Source: Oscillospiraceae bacterium (GTDB taxonomy: Bacteria; Bacillota; Clostridia; Oscillospirales; Oscillospiraceae). From it: a DNA stretch of 23,998 bases. Positions 1 to 7,463 of the stretch are shown in pieces; positions within the stretch are counted from its first letter, which is position 1; each line of letters starts with the position of its first letter. The stretch lies in NCBI GenBank assembly GCA_012513005.1, contig JAAZCZ010000052.1:1-23998 (forward strand). Direction: 5' to 3'. Made by a program: the position numbers and the translations under genes. The notes below the pieces were generated by a model. It ran no database searches. It had not been told where the DNA came from and saw nothing but the letters and a program-made list of their open reading frames with translations.

Positions 1-245
1 TCGCCCACCATAGATATAACAAAGTTTCTCGGAGTCGGCTCGGGAGTCGGAGATGGTGTCGGCTCCGGTGTGGGTGATGGTGTGGCGGTAGGTATGGGCG
101 AAGCTGATATAATAACTGTCGGCTCAGGTGTTTGGGCACGCACAAAAGCCTCCCCCAGACCCGTGAAACGAAGACCAAGGAGGGCAATTAATAAAACAGC
201 AAAGGCTGTCAGTGCAATTATTGGGAGTATATTTTTCTTTTTCAT
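1..245 (-). CDS. CapA-like exported protein, N-terminal fragment (gene cut by window edge)
   Basis: This reading frame is open from an ATG at 245 to the window edge, so only the first 81 codons are visible. The product begins MKKKN, followed by a hydrophobic segment (about residues 6-26) that fits an uncleaved signal or N-terminal anchor. Then comes a linker of Pro-Thr, Pro-Ser and Pro-Glu repeats (about residues 39-72), typical of a spacer that holds a domain away from the membrane. The last visible residues, NFVISMVG plus a split GA codon, resemble the start of the CapA/PgsA metallophosphatase-like domain (usual pattern ..SxVGD). CapA family members act in poly-gamma-glutamate or capsule synthesis, but many distant paralogues have unknown roles. 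The gene lies 74 bases after argH on the same strand. No clear Shine-Dalgarno precedes the ATG. The exported, proline-linker architecture is well supported; the CapA assignment rests on a few residues. Confidence 0.6.
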   Translation of the reverse strand, partial: MKKKNILPIIALTAFAVLLIALLGLRFTGLGEAFVRAQTPEPTVIISASPIPTATPSPTPEPTPSPTPEPTPRNFVISMVG

Positions 246-254
246 AACAAAACG

Positions 255-283
255 AGTATATATAGAACGAAGCCTAAAAGCAA
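255..283 (-). promoter_or_regulatory. Possible promoter of the CapA-like gene
   Basis: On the minus strand TTGCTT (278-283) and TATACT (255-260) are separated by 17 bases. The -10 matches five of six consensus positions, the -35 only the first three. The predicted start of transcription would fall within a few bases of the ATG at 245, implying an almost leaderless mRNA, which agrees with the missing Shine-Dalgarno. It could be a chance match in AT-rich DNA. Confidence 0.35.
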
Positions 284-319
284 GCTGTGAAGGTGAATTT
301 CTGTATTAAAAAACAAATA

Positions 320-1708
320 TCAAAGGTCAAAGCTTTTTTCGCAGACTGACTCTAAATACTCGATTTGCGGCGAAATACATGCGCTCGAGGTGCCGCCGGG
401 TGAATTTCTTTTATTAACGCAGGCAGCAGCTGAGATTTTCTGATACAAGTCAGCCTCAAAAAGCTCGGAAAATTTCTTATACTCAATAAGTGGCAAATCC
501 TCTAAAGCTGTGCCCATGCTGCTGCAAAGGTCAACGATTTTACCGGTCAGTGCATAGGCACTGCGAAACGGCATACCCTTGTTGCAAAGATAATCCGCAA
601 CATCGGTGGCGTTTAGAAATCCTTCCTTTGTAGCGTTTAGCATTTTATCTGCATTGGGGCGAATTTCATTTAACATCGGGATAAAGACGGTAAGACATTT
701 TTTAACCGTGTCAAAGGCGTCAAAAACGCTGTCTTTATCCTCCTGCATATCTTTATTATACGCAAGGGGGAGGGCTTTTAGCATTGTGAGCAGAGCTATG
801 AGCGAGCCGTAGACCCTGCCTGTTTTGCCCCTTATAAGTTCAGCAATATCGGGGTTTTTCTTCTGCGGCATAATAGATGAGCCTGTTGTGTAGGCATCAG
901 ACAGCGAGATAAAACTAAATTCCGATGTTGCCCAGATAATTATTTCCTCCGAAAAGCGGGAGAGGTGAGTCATAATTAAAGAGAGAGCAGATGTTAGCTC
1001 AACGCAAAAATCCCTGTCTGAAACAGCGTCTATGCTGTTTAAAAATGGGGAAGAAAAACCGAGTGCCGAGGCGGTAGCGGCAGGGTTTATAGGATGCGCA
1101 GTTCCTGCTAGGGCGCAGGCACCCAAGGGTGAAATGTTCATTCGGGCTACAGCGTCTTTTAGCCTGCCTAAATCTCTTGCAAACATCATGCCGTAAGCCA
1201 GCAGGTGCTGGGCAAAAGTTATAGGCTGCGCTCTTTGCATATGCGTATAGCCGGGCATAATTATATCTTTACTTGAAACTGCCTTTTTAGCGATAGCCTC
1301 GATTAAGTCGGATAGCAGGTTTATTATTTCATCTGTCTCATCTTTTAAATATAGCTTAAACGAGGTTGCAACTTGGTCGTTTCGGCTTCTTGCAGTGTGC
1401 AGCTTGCGCCCTGAATCTCCCAGCCTAATAGTCAGCTCGTTTTCAACAAAGCTGTGTATATCCTCAGCATCGGTGGATATTATTAGCTCTCCGTTTTCTA
1501 TTTCTCGGCAGATTTTTTTAAGGCAGTCTGTTATCAAAGCTTTCTCATCAGAAGAAATTATCCCGCAGTCAGAGAGCATTTCGGCATGGGCAATGCTGCC
1601 ACGAATATCCTGCTTAAATAAGCGAGAATCCGTTTTTATTGATGAGTTAAATTCCTCGGCAAGTATGCTTTTTGCGTCCTTTGCCCTGCCTTCCCATAGC
1701 TTTTTCAT
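320..1708 (-). CDS. argH: Argininosuccinate lyase
   Basis: Argininosuccinate lyase splits argininosuccinate into arginine and fumarate, the last step of arginine synthesis, as a cytoplasmic homotetramer. The 462-residue length is normal. Visible family motifs are HTARSRNDQ (104-112), GYTHMQRAQP (153-162, containing the catalytic His) and the fumarase/aspartase signature GSSIMPQKKNP (276-286) with the mobile catalytic serine loop. The start is fixed by AGGAGG seven bases upstream, which overlaps the TAG stop of argG; nine bases separate the two genes, so they are co-transcribed and argH translation probably follows argG. No key residue appears missing. The assignment is firm. Confidence 0.97.
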   Translation of the reverse strand: MKKLWEGRAKDAKSILAEEFNSSIKTDSRLFKQDIRGSIAHAEMLSDCGIISSDEKALITDCLKKICREIENGELIISTDAEDIHSFVENELTIRLGDSGRKLHTARSRNDQVATSFKLYLKDETDEIINLLSDLIEAIAKKAVSSKDIIMPGYTHMQRAQPITFAQHLLAYGMMFARDLGRLKDAVARMNISPLGACALAGTAHPINPAATASALGFSSPFLNSIDAVSDRDFCVELTSALSLIMTHLSRFSEEIIIWATSEFSFISLSDAYTTGSSIMPQKKNPDIAELIRGKTGRVYGSLIALLTMLKALPLAYNKDMQEDKDSVFDAFDTVKKCLTVFIPMLNEIRPNADKMLNATKEGFLNATDVADYLCNKGMPFRSAYALTGKIVDLCSSMGTALEDLPLIEYKKFSELFEADLYQKISAAACVNKRNSPGGTSSACISPQIEYLESVCEKSFDL

Positions 1709-1717
1709 ACAAGCCTC

Positions 1718-2941
1718 CTATTTGCAGCCTATGTTCATTTTTGCCTGAACCCTGTCGGGCAGCCCGTATATGCTGATGAATCCGGCTGCATCCTTGTGGT
1801 CAAAATCCTCATCCTCACCAAAGGTTGCTAAATCCTCGGAATATAGCGAGTAGCTGCTTTTTACTCCGGCTTTAATGATATTGCCCTTATATAATTTGAG
1901 CGTCACCGTGCCGCTGACATTCTCCTGAGTCTTGTCGAAAAAGCAGGATAAAGACTCCCTAAGCAGCCCAAACCACTTGCCGTTATAGACTAAATCAGCA
2001 AAGCAGATGGCAAGCTCCTGCTTTTTACGCATCGTGAGCTTATCTAAGCACACAGTCTCCAAATACTCATGGGCAAAGTATAAAATATCGCCGCCGGGGT
2101 TTTCGTAAACGCCGCGGCACTTCATGCCGATTAGCCTGTTTTCTATTAAATCTAATATGCCGATTCCGTTAGCTCCGCCGATTTCGTTGAGCTTTAATAT
2201 TATATCCAAGGGGCTCATATTCTCCCCGTCAAGCGAAACTGGAACGCCCTTTTCAAAACCTATTGTGATATATGTGGGCTTATCCGGAGCCTTCATGGGA
2301 GAAACACACATCTCTAAAAAGTTTTCATTTTCATACTGCGGCTCGTTCTCGGCGTTTTCCAAATCCAGACCCTCATGCGATAGGTGCCAGAGATTTTTAT
2401 CCTTGGAATAGTTAGTTTCCCTGTTTATTTTAAGCGGGATATTATGCGCCTCGGCATAGGCAATCTCATCCTCGCGGGATTTAAGCTCCCACTCCCGCCA
2501 TGGGGCAATAATGGGAATATCCGGCAAAAAGTTTCTGATAGCCAGCTCAAACCTAACCTGATCATTGCCCTTGCCCGTGCAGCCGTGGCAGATAGCATCT
2601 GCATTCTCTAAAATTGCAATTTCAGCCAGCCGCTTGCCGATGAGTGGTCTTGCTAAAGCCGTTCCCAATATATATCCCTCATACTTAGCCCCCGCCTTTA
2701 AGGCAGGTAAAATATAATCCGAAACAAACGCCTCGCTTAAATCCTCCATATATAATTTTGACACACCGGATTTTTTAGCCCGCTCGGGCAAATCCTCAGC
2801 CTCACTAACCTGACCCAAATTCCCGAACACAGCAATAACCTCACAGCCGGGATAGTTTTCCTTGAGCCAGGGAATAATAACGGAGGTGTCTAAGCCCCCC
2901 GAATAAGCAAGCACAATCTTTTTAATACTTGACCTCTCCAT
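1718..2941 (-). CDS. argG: Argininosuccinate synthase
   Basis: Argininosuccinate synthase joins citrulline and aspartate with ATP, forming argininosuccinate for ArgH. The product is 407 residues, close to the family norm of about 400. The N-terminal PP-loop AYSGGLDTS (12-20) binds ATP pyrophosphate, and the citrulline/aspartate region CTGKGNDQVRFE is intact. I start the gene at the ATG at 2941: GGAAGG lies about eight bases upstream, and family proteins begin a few residues before the PP-loop. The longer frame reaching to 3037 adds 32 hydrophobic residues with no ribosome site. It is the first gene of argG-argH, and ArgR-like boxes lie upstream, so arginine repression is likely. Confidence 0.97.
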   Translation of the reverse strand: MERSSIKKIVLAYSGGLDTSVIIPWLKENYPGCEVIAVFGNLGQVSEAEDLPERAKKSGVSKLYMEDLSEAFVSDYILPALKAGAKYEGYILGTALARPLIGKRLAEIAILENADAICHGCTGKGNDQVRFELAIRNFLPDIPIIAPWREWELKSREDEIAYAEAHNIPLKINRETNYSKDKNLWHLSHEGLDLENAENEPQYENENFLEMCVSPMKAPDKPTYITIGFEKGVPVSLDGENMSPLDIILKLNEIGGANGIGILDLIENRLIGMKCRGVYENPGGDILYFAHEYLETVCLDKLTMRKKQELAICFADLVYNGKWFGLLRESLSCFFDKTQENVSGTVTLKLYKGNIIKAGVKSSYSLYSEDLATFGEDEDFDHKDAAGFISIYGLPDRVQAKMNIGCK

Positions 2942-2960
2942 TTGAATATCCTTCCGCATA

Positions 2961-3010
2961 TATTGAATAATATGCACAAATATTAGTACATAACGAATAA
3001 TTATGCAATA
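2961..3010. promoter_or_regulatory. Putative tandem ArgR (ARG box) operators upstream of argG
   Basis: Two near-palindromic AT-rich elements lie in the argG upstream region. The better one, at 2992-3009, matches the Bacillus ARG-box consensus CATGAATAAAAATKCAAK at 14 of 18 positions. The second, at about 2961-2979, reads TGAAT-AAT-ATGCA, with a spacer one base short. They are about 31 bases apart centre to centre, near three helical turns, so one hexamer could contact both. Placement before an arginine biosynthetic gene fits the arginine repressor ArgR/AhrC. No convincing -35/-10 pair could be assigned. Confidence 0.55.
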
Positions 3011-3123
3011 GCAAAATGAAAATTCTATATTGTGCAAGACTATATGGCAAATAAAGAGGTTAAACTATGCAAAACATACAGATAAGTAAGAAAAACGAGA
3101 TTATTTCTGCAGAAAATCAAAAT

Positions 3124-3160
3124 ATCCCCCGAGGCAATTATAGCTTTTGCCTCGGGGGAT
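3124..3160 (-). terminator. Terminator at the end of the glycogen operon
   Basis: A perfect 14-bp stem (3124-3137 with 3147-3160) contains a CCCCCGAGGC core and a nine-base loop. On the minus strand it is followed by ATTTTGATTTTC, an interrupted U-tract. It lies 58 bases beyond the stop of the GH13 gene and before argG, so it separates the glycogen and arginine operons. On the plus strand no T-run follows. Confidence 0.8.
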
Positions 3161-3217
3161 AAGTGCTTTATTAATATTAATTATCGATAAAATATACTCG
3201 CTTGAATTTTTGAAAAA

Positions 3218-5233
3218 CTATTCACCGGGTTTAAGCCAATATATTTCGCAGCTCTCAGCTTCAATACATATTAGTGCCGTGCCTTCGTTTACTACTATAT
3301 CCTCACTATTGCCAATCAGAGCCGAGCCTTTTTCTAGGCTAAGAGCGATAAGTTTTTCAAGCTCGCTTTGACTAAAGCCTGAGTTTTCGGAATATAGGTC
3401 TAAGACAAAAGACTTTTTATATCGGCTGCGGTTAATAACGCAGAGCAAAACCCCGTTTACGCAGGATTCTTTAAATACATCTTTATTATCGAAAGTTGCA
3501 CGCAGTATTGCAATAACATCGGCATCGGGAGCTAAAATCGAAACAGCGCCTGTCTTTAGGCAGTCGTTGGCATTTCTGATTTCGCCCAAAAGCCTGTAAT
3601 AATCGCTTAGCGGTCTTTTCCCCTCGGAAAACGCAGCCCTGCAAAAGGGATCTCGCATGCCGCCCATACCTATTTCATCTCCGTAGTATATGCAGGGCAC
3701 ACCGGGCAGACAGTAGCAAAGAGCGGCTGCCAGCTTTTGCATTCGCGCGCCGTGTGCATCCTGAACATCTGAAACAATAAAATGCGCCTGCTGCTCTCGT
3801 GTCAGCCCGTGTGGTGACATTTTAGAGGCAAGAGCTGTTCTTATCCTCTCTGTGTCGTGCGAGCCCAGCAGGTTCATGAGCGAATAATAAAAGGGCAGGG
3901 GGTAGTTTAGCCTCTGCTCTAATAGCACAGAAGATAAGCTAAATGCCGAGGCTCTGCCGCAGAGAAAGTCTATAACCGCATTTTTAAAGGGATAGTTCAT
4001 AACCGAATCCAAGCTATAGCCCAAAGCGTAGTTTCGCCTTTTATTATAGGAGGTTTTGAGCACTGCATCCTCCCAAACCTCGCCTATAATTACGCTGTTC
4101 GTATTTTGCTCCTTTGCGCTTTTTCTGATAAGCTCCAAAACCTCGTCGGGCAGCTCGTCTGCAACATCAAGCCTCCAGCCAAAAGCCCCGCTTTTTAGCC
4201 ATGTTTTTATAACAGAATTTTCACCACTGATAATGTATTCCTGCCAAGAGGGATTATTTTCATCTACCTCGGGCAGATTTTTGAAATTCCACCAGCTTTT
4301 ATAATCATCTCGATTTTTGCCGAAGCAAAACCAGTCGCAATACGGAGAATCCTCTCCGCCGGAATAAGCACCAACACTTCCGTATCTGCTGTATTTATCA
4401 AAATAGATACTATCAGCCCCGGTGTGGGAAAAAACTCCGTCTAATATCAGCTTTATTCCGTAGTCGTCTGCGCTTTTGCAGAGACTGATAAAATCCTCAT
4501 TGCTGCCCAAAACAGGGTCTATTTTATGATAATCACCGGTGTCATAGCGGTGGTTTGAGGCAGCTTCGAAAATTGGGTTTAAGTATATTACACCAATCCC
4601 GAGGCTTTTTAGATACGGGAGCTTTTCTATAATTCCTTTTAATGTTCCGCCGAAGAAATCAAGCGGGAAATAATAACCATCCTCGCAGTTTGGTTTCCAG
4701 CCAACGGCATCTTCCCAGTTTTCATGATACTTAATACTTCTGCCGGCTTTAGTATGCGCCTTTATACCTCTTTTGGCAGTGTCGCTTTCATCACGAGAAA
4801 ACCTATCGGGGAAAATCTGATACATAACGCTTTTTCTAAACCAAGAGGGTGTTTCAAAATCGGGCTTATATACTGTGAGCCTAAAACCCTCGCCCCGACT
4901 GCCCAAAACTTCACCGTAATGCGGTCTTTTTGATGCCGAGAGCCAAAAAGTATTGCCGTCAATATTAAGCTTAAAAACATAAAAACAGGCAGAAGGCTCA
5001 GTCGGAGCCTCGAATTTAGCTGCCCATCTGCCGTTTTCATACTGCATATTGTGTGCTGCTTCAAAGCTGTCGCTATAGAAAATAAGCTCTGCTGCGGAGC
5101 AGATATTTTCTTTGTCTAAAACACAAAGCTGCACCCAAGCGCCGCAGCAAACAGCGCCAATGGGAAACCGGCAGCCTGCATAGGCTGTGTCGTGTATTAT
5201 TTTAGCTGATAGTTCTTTTGTGCCAAAACTCAT
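3218..5233 (-). CDS. GH13 alpha-amylase family enzyme (neopullulanase/cyclomaltodextrinase-like)
   Basis: This 671-residue protein hydrolyses alpha-glucans. Residues 1-125 form a beta-rich N-terminal domain like the CBM34 domain of neopullulanases; the catalytic barrel starts near YQIFPDRF (138-145). The four GH13 regions are present: DGVFSH (265-270), GWRLD with nucleophile D356, GEVWE with acid/base E385, and GSHD with D460. The sequence around 192-235 (DFFGGTLKGI, IYLNPIF, NHRYDTGDY) is typical of neopullulanase, maltogenic amylase and cyclomaltodextrinase (GH13 subfamily 20 or relatives). No signal peptide is seen, so it probably acts inside the cell on glycogen or imported maltodextrins. 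Its ATG overlaps the TGA of the preceding gene (ATGA), giving translational coupling, and it is last in the glycogen operon. The exact substrate cannot be told from sequence. Confidence 0.9.
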   Translation of the reverse strand: MSFGTKELSAKIIHDTAYAGCRFPIGAVCCGAWVQLCVLDKENICSAAELIFYSDSFEAAHNMQYENGRWAAKFEAPTEPSACFYVFKLNIDGNTFWLSASKRPHYGEVLGSRGEGFRLTVYKPDFETPSWFRKSVMYQIFPDRFSRDESDTAKRGIKAHTKAGRSIKYHENWEDAVGWKPNCEDGYYFPLDFFGGTLKGIIEKLPYLKSLGIGVIYLNPIFEAASNHRYDTGDYHKIDPVLGSNEDFISLCKSADDYGIKLILDGVFSHTGADSIYFDKYSRYGSVGAYSGGEDSPYCDWFCFGKNRDDYKSWWNFKNLPEVDENNPSWQEYIISGENSVIKTWLKSGAFGWRLDVADELPDEVLELIRKSAKEQNTNSVIIGEVWEDAVLKTSYNKRRNYALGYSLDSVMNYPFKNAVIDFLCGRASAFSLSSVLLEQRLNYPLPFYYSLMNLLGSHDTERIRTALASKMSPHGLTREQQAHFIVSDVQDAHGARMQKLAAALCYCLPGVPCIYYGDEIGMGGMRDPFCRAAFSEGKRPLSDYYRLLGEIRNANDCLKTGAVSILAPDADVIAILRATFDNKDVFKESCVNGVLLCVINRSRYKKSFVLDLYSENSGFSQSELEKLIALSLEKGSALIGNSEDIVVNEGTALICIEAESCEIYWLKPGE

Positions 5234-5988
5234 ATATCAACAAACTTAGCGGGAGCAAGAGTATATATGCACCTGAGAGCACCTGCCCGCATTTCCTCAC
5301 TACATATTATTTTTCCGCAAAGGGAAGCTGCCAGTAAAAGGCTATTAGCCTCGTTATCGGTGATTATTGAGCCCTCCGAAATCCGCAGCCAATCTCCCGG
5401 ATTAAGATCCCAAAGCAGTTGACAGTGCTTTTCGTTTATTGCCCGAATAAGCTTTTCTGCCCTCGGCGATAGAGAAGCCAAACTGCCCAAAGCTATACCA
5501 GCAAAATCGCCCTGCGGCTTTAGCACAAAATTATCTGAGATAGTGGCTATCGCATTTTCCCAGGTATCTGAGCATTCGTCTAATAAAATCCGCAGTATTT
5601 CTGGAATAATTAGTGCATCATCTGCTTTTTGTATCACATACGGCAAAGTGATAGCTTTTGCTTTTTCGCCCTGCAGAGCATTAAATATATACCTTGCCGC
5701 AGCAGCTGCGTTAAAATATGAGACAGTCAAAAAGCCTGCACTGCCGCTATTTATACTCATAGCCAGCTCTCGGGATTTCTCTGTTTCCTGCCAGTCAGCC
5801 TTAACATCACAGCCCGAAGCATTGCCTGCCTTTGCAAGATAGCCGCTATTAGTTTTTTCGGCAAGTAGCATAAGCCTGCCCTCATAGCGAACTTTAAGCC
5901 CATGCTCGGTCCAAAGCTCGTGGGCAACGCCGCCAAAGCCTACCTCAACAGTATTATCTGCAATTTTATCAGCATCTTTTTTTATCAT
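5230..5988 (-). CDS. Glycogen-phosphorylase-like N-domain protein without the catalytic half (probable pseudoenzyme)
   Basis: A 252-residue protein with no obvious domain at first sight. Read against glycogen phosphorylase (GT35) from memory, it is colinear with an internal part of the N-terminal half: VGFGG (16-20), GY (49-50), YF (91-92), VIQ...IPEILRILLDE (118-138, compare IQLND..IPELMRxLxDE), W143, LSPR..KLIRAIN (173-185, compare LPRHxxIIxxIN) and YTLAPAKF (242-249, compare FYELxPEKF). The DTHP and TNHT active-site motifs are replaced (ADDA; FVLKPQG), and both the usual first part and the whole C-terminal PLP domain are missing. It therefore cannot be an active phosphorylase. The frame is intact and both ends overlap their neighbours as ATGA, so it is translated with glgA and the amylase. 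It may be a regulatory or scaffolding relic, or a decaying gene. The gene is certain; the homology is my by-eye inference. Confidence 0.6.
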   Translation of the reverse strand: MIKKDADKIADNTVEVGFGGVAHELWTEHGLKVRYEGRLMLLAEKTNSGYLAKAGNASGCDVKADWQETEKSRELAMSINSGSAGFLTVSYFNAAAAARYIFNALQGEKAKAITLPYVIQKADDALIIPEILRILLDECSDTWENAIATISDNFVLKPQGDFAGIALGSLASLSPRAEKLIRAINEKHCQLLWDLNPGDWLRISEGSIITDNEANSLLLAASLCGKIICSEEMRAGALRCIYTLAPAKFVDI

Positions 5989-7463
5989 AGCATTTTAATA
6001 TAGAGCCGTGCATAGTGCTCAGCACAGCGCAAAAAGTCAAAGTCTGTTTCCATAGCGCAGCGCAAAAGCTTATTAAATGCCGCCCTGTCATCTCTGTAAA
6101 GTCTAACAGCGGTGTAAACAGCCTCCTTCATCTCATGTGCATTGTAATTTGAAAATGAGAAGCCGTTACCCTCGCCCGTGTACTTATTATAGGGCATAAC
6201 ACTGTCTTTAAGCCCGCCTGTTTCGCGCACAATCGGAAGTGTGCCGTAGCGCATCGCAATCATCTGCGAAAGCCCGCAGGGCTCAAAAAGAGAAGGCATT
6301 AAAAGCAAATCAGCTCCGGCATAAACCTTGTGACTCAGGCTCTCGTCGTAGCCGATATAAGCGCAGAGCCTGCCACGATGCCGCGCTTCCGCTTCGCGCA
6401 TGAAGTCCTCATATCTGCGATCTCCCGTGCCGAGTAGCACAAAGCAGATATCAAAGCCCATCATCTCATCTAATACTCTTGTAACAATGTCAAAGCCCTT
6501 TTGCCCCGTCATTCTCGTTACCATTGCAATAAGCGGAGTGTCGGGGGGAGCTTTTAGCCCCAAGTCAAACATTAAGCTCTCCTTGCACTTAGCTTTTCCC
6601 GATAGTCTGCCCTTGTGGTAGTTTGTGTGTATAAGCGGGTCTGTATATGGGTTAAATACACTGCTGTCAATGCCGTTTAGTATGCCGGATAGCTCATGCC
6701 GTCTGGCAGATAAAATTCCTTCCAGCCCCTCGCCAAAAAACGGCACGCAGATTTCATCGGCATAGGAGGGGCTAACTGTGTTAATGGCATCGGCAAATAC
6801 ACAGCCTGCCTTCAAAAAAGACCCGGCGCCGTGCAGCTCAATAAATTCGGGTGTGAAATACATGTCAGAAATACCGAAATGCTCAGAAAAAAACGAAAGA
6901 TCATACCTGCCCTGAAATGCTATATTGTGTATTGTGAGCAGAGTCTTAATATGCCTAAGATGTGCATAATCAGGGTCAGTTTTAATGAGCATGGGCAACA
7001 TAGCCGCCTGCCAGTCATTGCAGTGCAGAATATCGGGCGAAAACCCGAGATTGGAAATTGCATTTAATACCGCAAGATTAAAATACGCATACTGCTCACC
7101 CTCGGCAACAGAGCCTAAGTACATTCTGTCTCCGAAGTAAAAGTCGTTTTCTACAAGATAAATAATAACGCCGTCAAGCTCGAGCTTTAATATTCCGACA
7201 TACTGCGATCTCCAGCCGAGATTAATCGAAAAGCTGAACATAAACTCGGTTTTATTGCCGTATCTTTCTTTGACAACTCGGTGATACGGGGTGATTACAC
7301 GGGCATCAAAGCCGAGGGCAGCTAAGTTTTTAGGCAGAGCGCCAACAACATCGGCAAGCCCGCCTGATTTGGAAATAGGTGCACACTCCGAGGAGACAAT
7401 CAGAATATCAGGAGCATCAGCCCTGCTTTTTTCTTTGAGTAAATTTTTAAATTCGCGCTTCAT
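5985..7463 (-). CDS. glgA: Glycogen synthase (ADP-glucose type, GT5)
   Basis: Glycogen synthase transfers glucose from ADP-glucose to the non-reducing end of alpha-1,4-glucan in the cytoplasm. The 492-residue protein has the two-Rossmann GT-B layout: KSGGLADVVGALP (from K32) near the N-terminus binds the nucleotide sugar, and the C-terminal half carries MPSLFEPCGLSQMIAMRYG with the conserved Glu, then ETGGLKDSV. I use the ATG at 7463, preceded by AAGGAGG seven bases away, not the upstream start at 7505, which would add 14 residues inside glgB. The start lies 17 bases inside the glgB reading frame, and the TGA stop overlaps the next ATG, so the gene is coupled on both sides. glgC, which would supply ADP-glucose, is not in the window. 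Confidence 0.96.
   Translation of the reverse strand: MKREFKNLLKEKSRADAPDILIVSSECAPISKSGGLADVVGALPKNLAALGFDARVITPYHRVVKERYGNKTEFMFSFSINLGWRSQYVGILKLELDGVIIYLVENDFYFGDRMYLGSVAEGEQYAYFNLAVLNAISNLGFSPDILHCNDWQAAMLPMLIKTDPDYAHLRHIKTLLTIHNIAFQGRYDLSFFSEHFGISDMYFTPEFIELHGAGSFLKAGCVFADAINTVSPSYADEICVPFFGEGLEGILSARRHELSGILNGIDSSVFNPYTDPLIHTNYHKGRLSGKAKCKESLMFDLGLKAPPDTPLIAMVTRMTGQKGFDIVTRVLDEMMGFDICFVLLGTGDRRYEDFMREAEARHRGRLCAYIGYDESLSHKVYAGADLLLMPSLFEPCGLSQMIAMRYGTLPIVRETGGLKDSVMPYNKYTGEGNGFSFSNYNAHEMKEAVYTAVRLYRDDRAAFNKLLRCAMETDFDFLRCAEHYARLYIKML

Noticed and set aside
70..309. Plus-strand frame of 79 codons near the left edge
   Set aside because: It is the antisense shadow of the Pro-Thr linker repeats and signal segment of the CapA-like gene, has no ribosome site, and its Gly/Val repeats mirror the Pro/Thr codons.
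2942..3037. N-terminal extension of argG to 3037
   Set aside because: Would add 32 hydrophobic residues to a cytoplasmic enzyme, lacks a ribosome site and runs through the ARG-box region.
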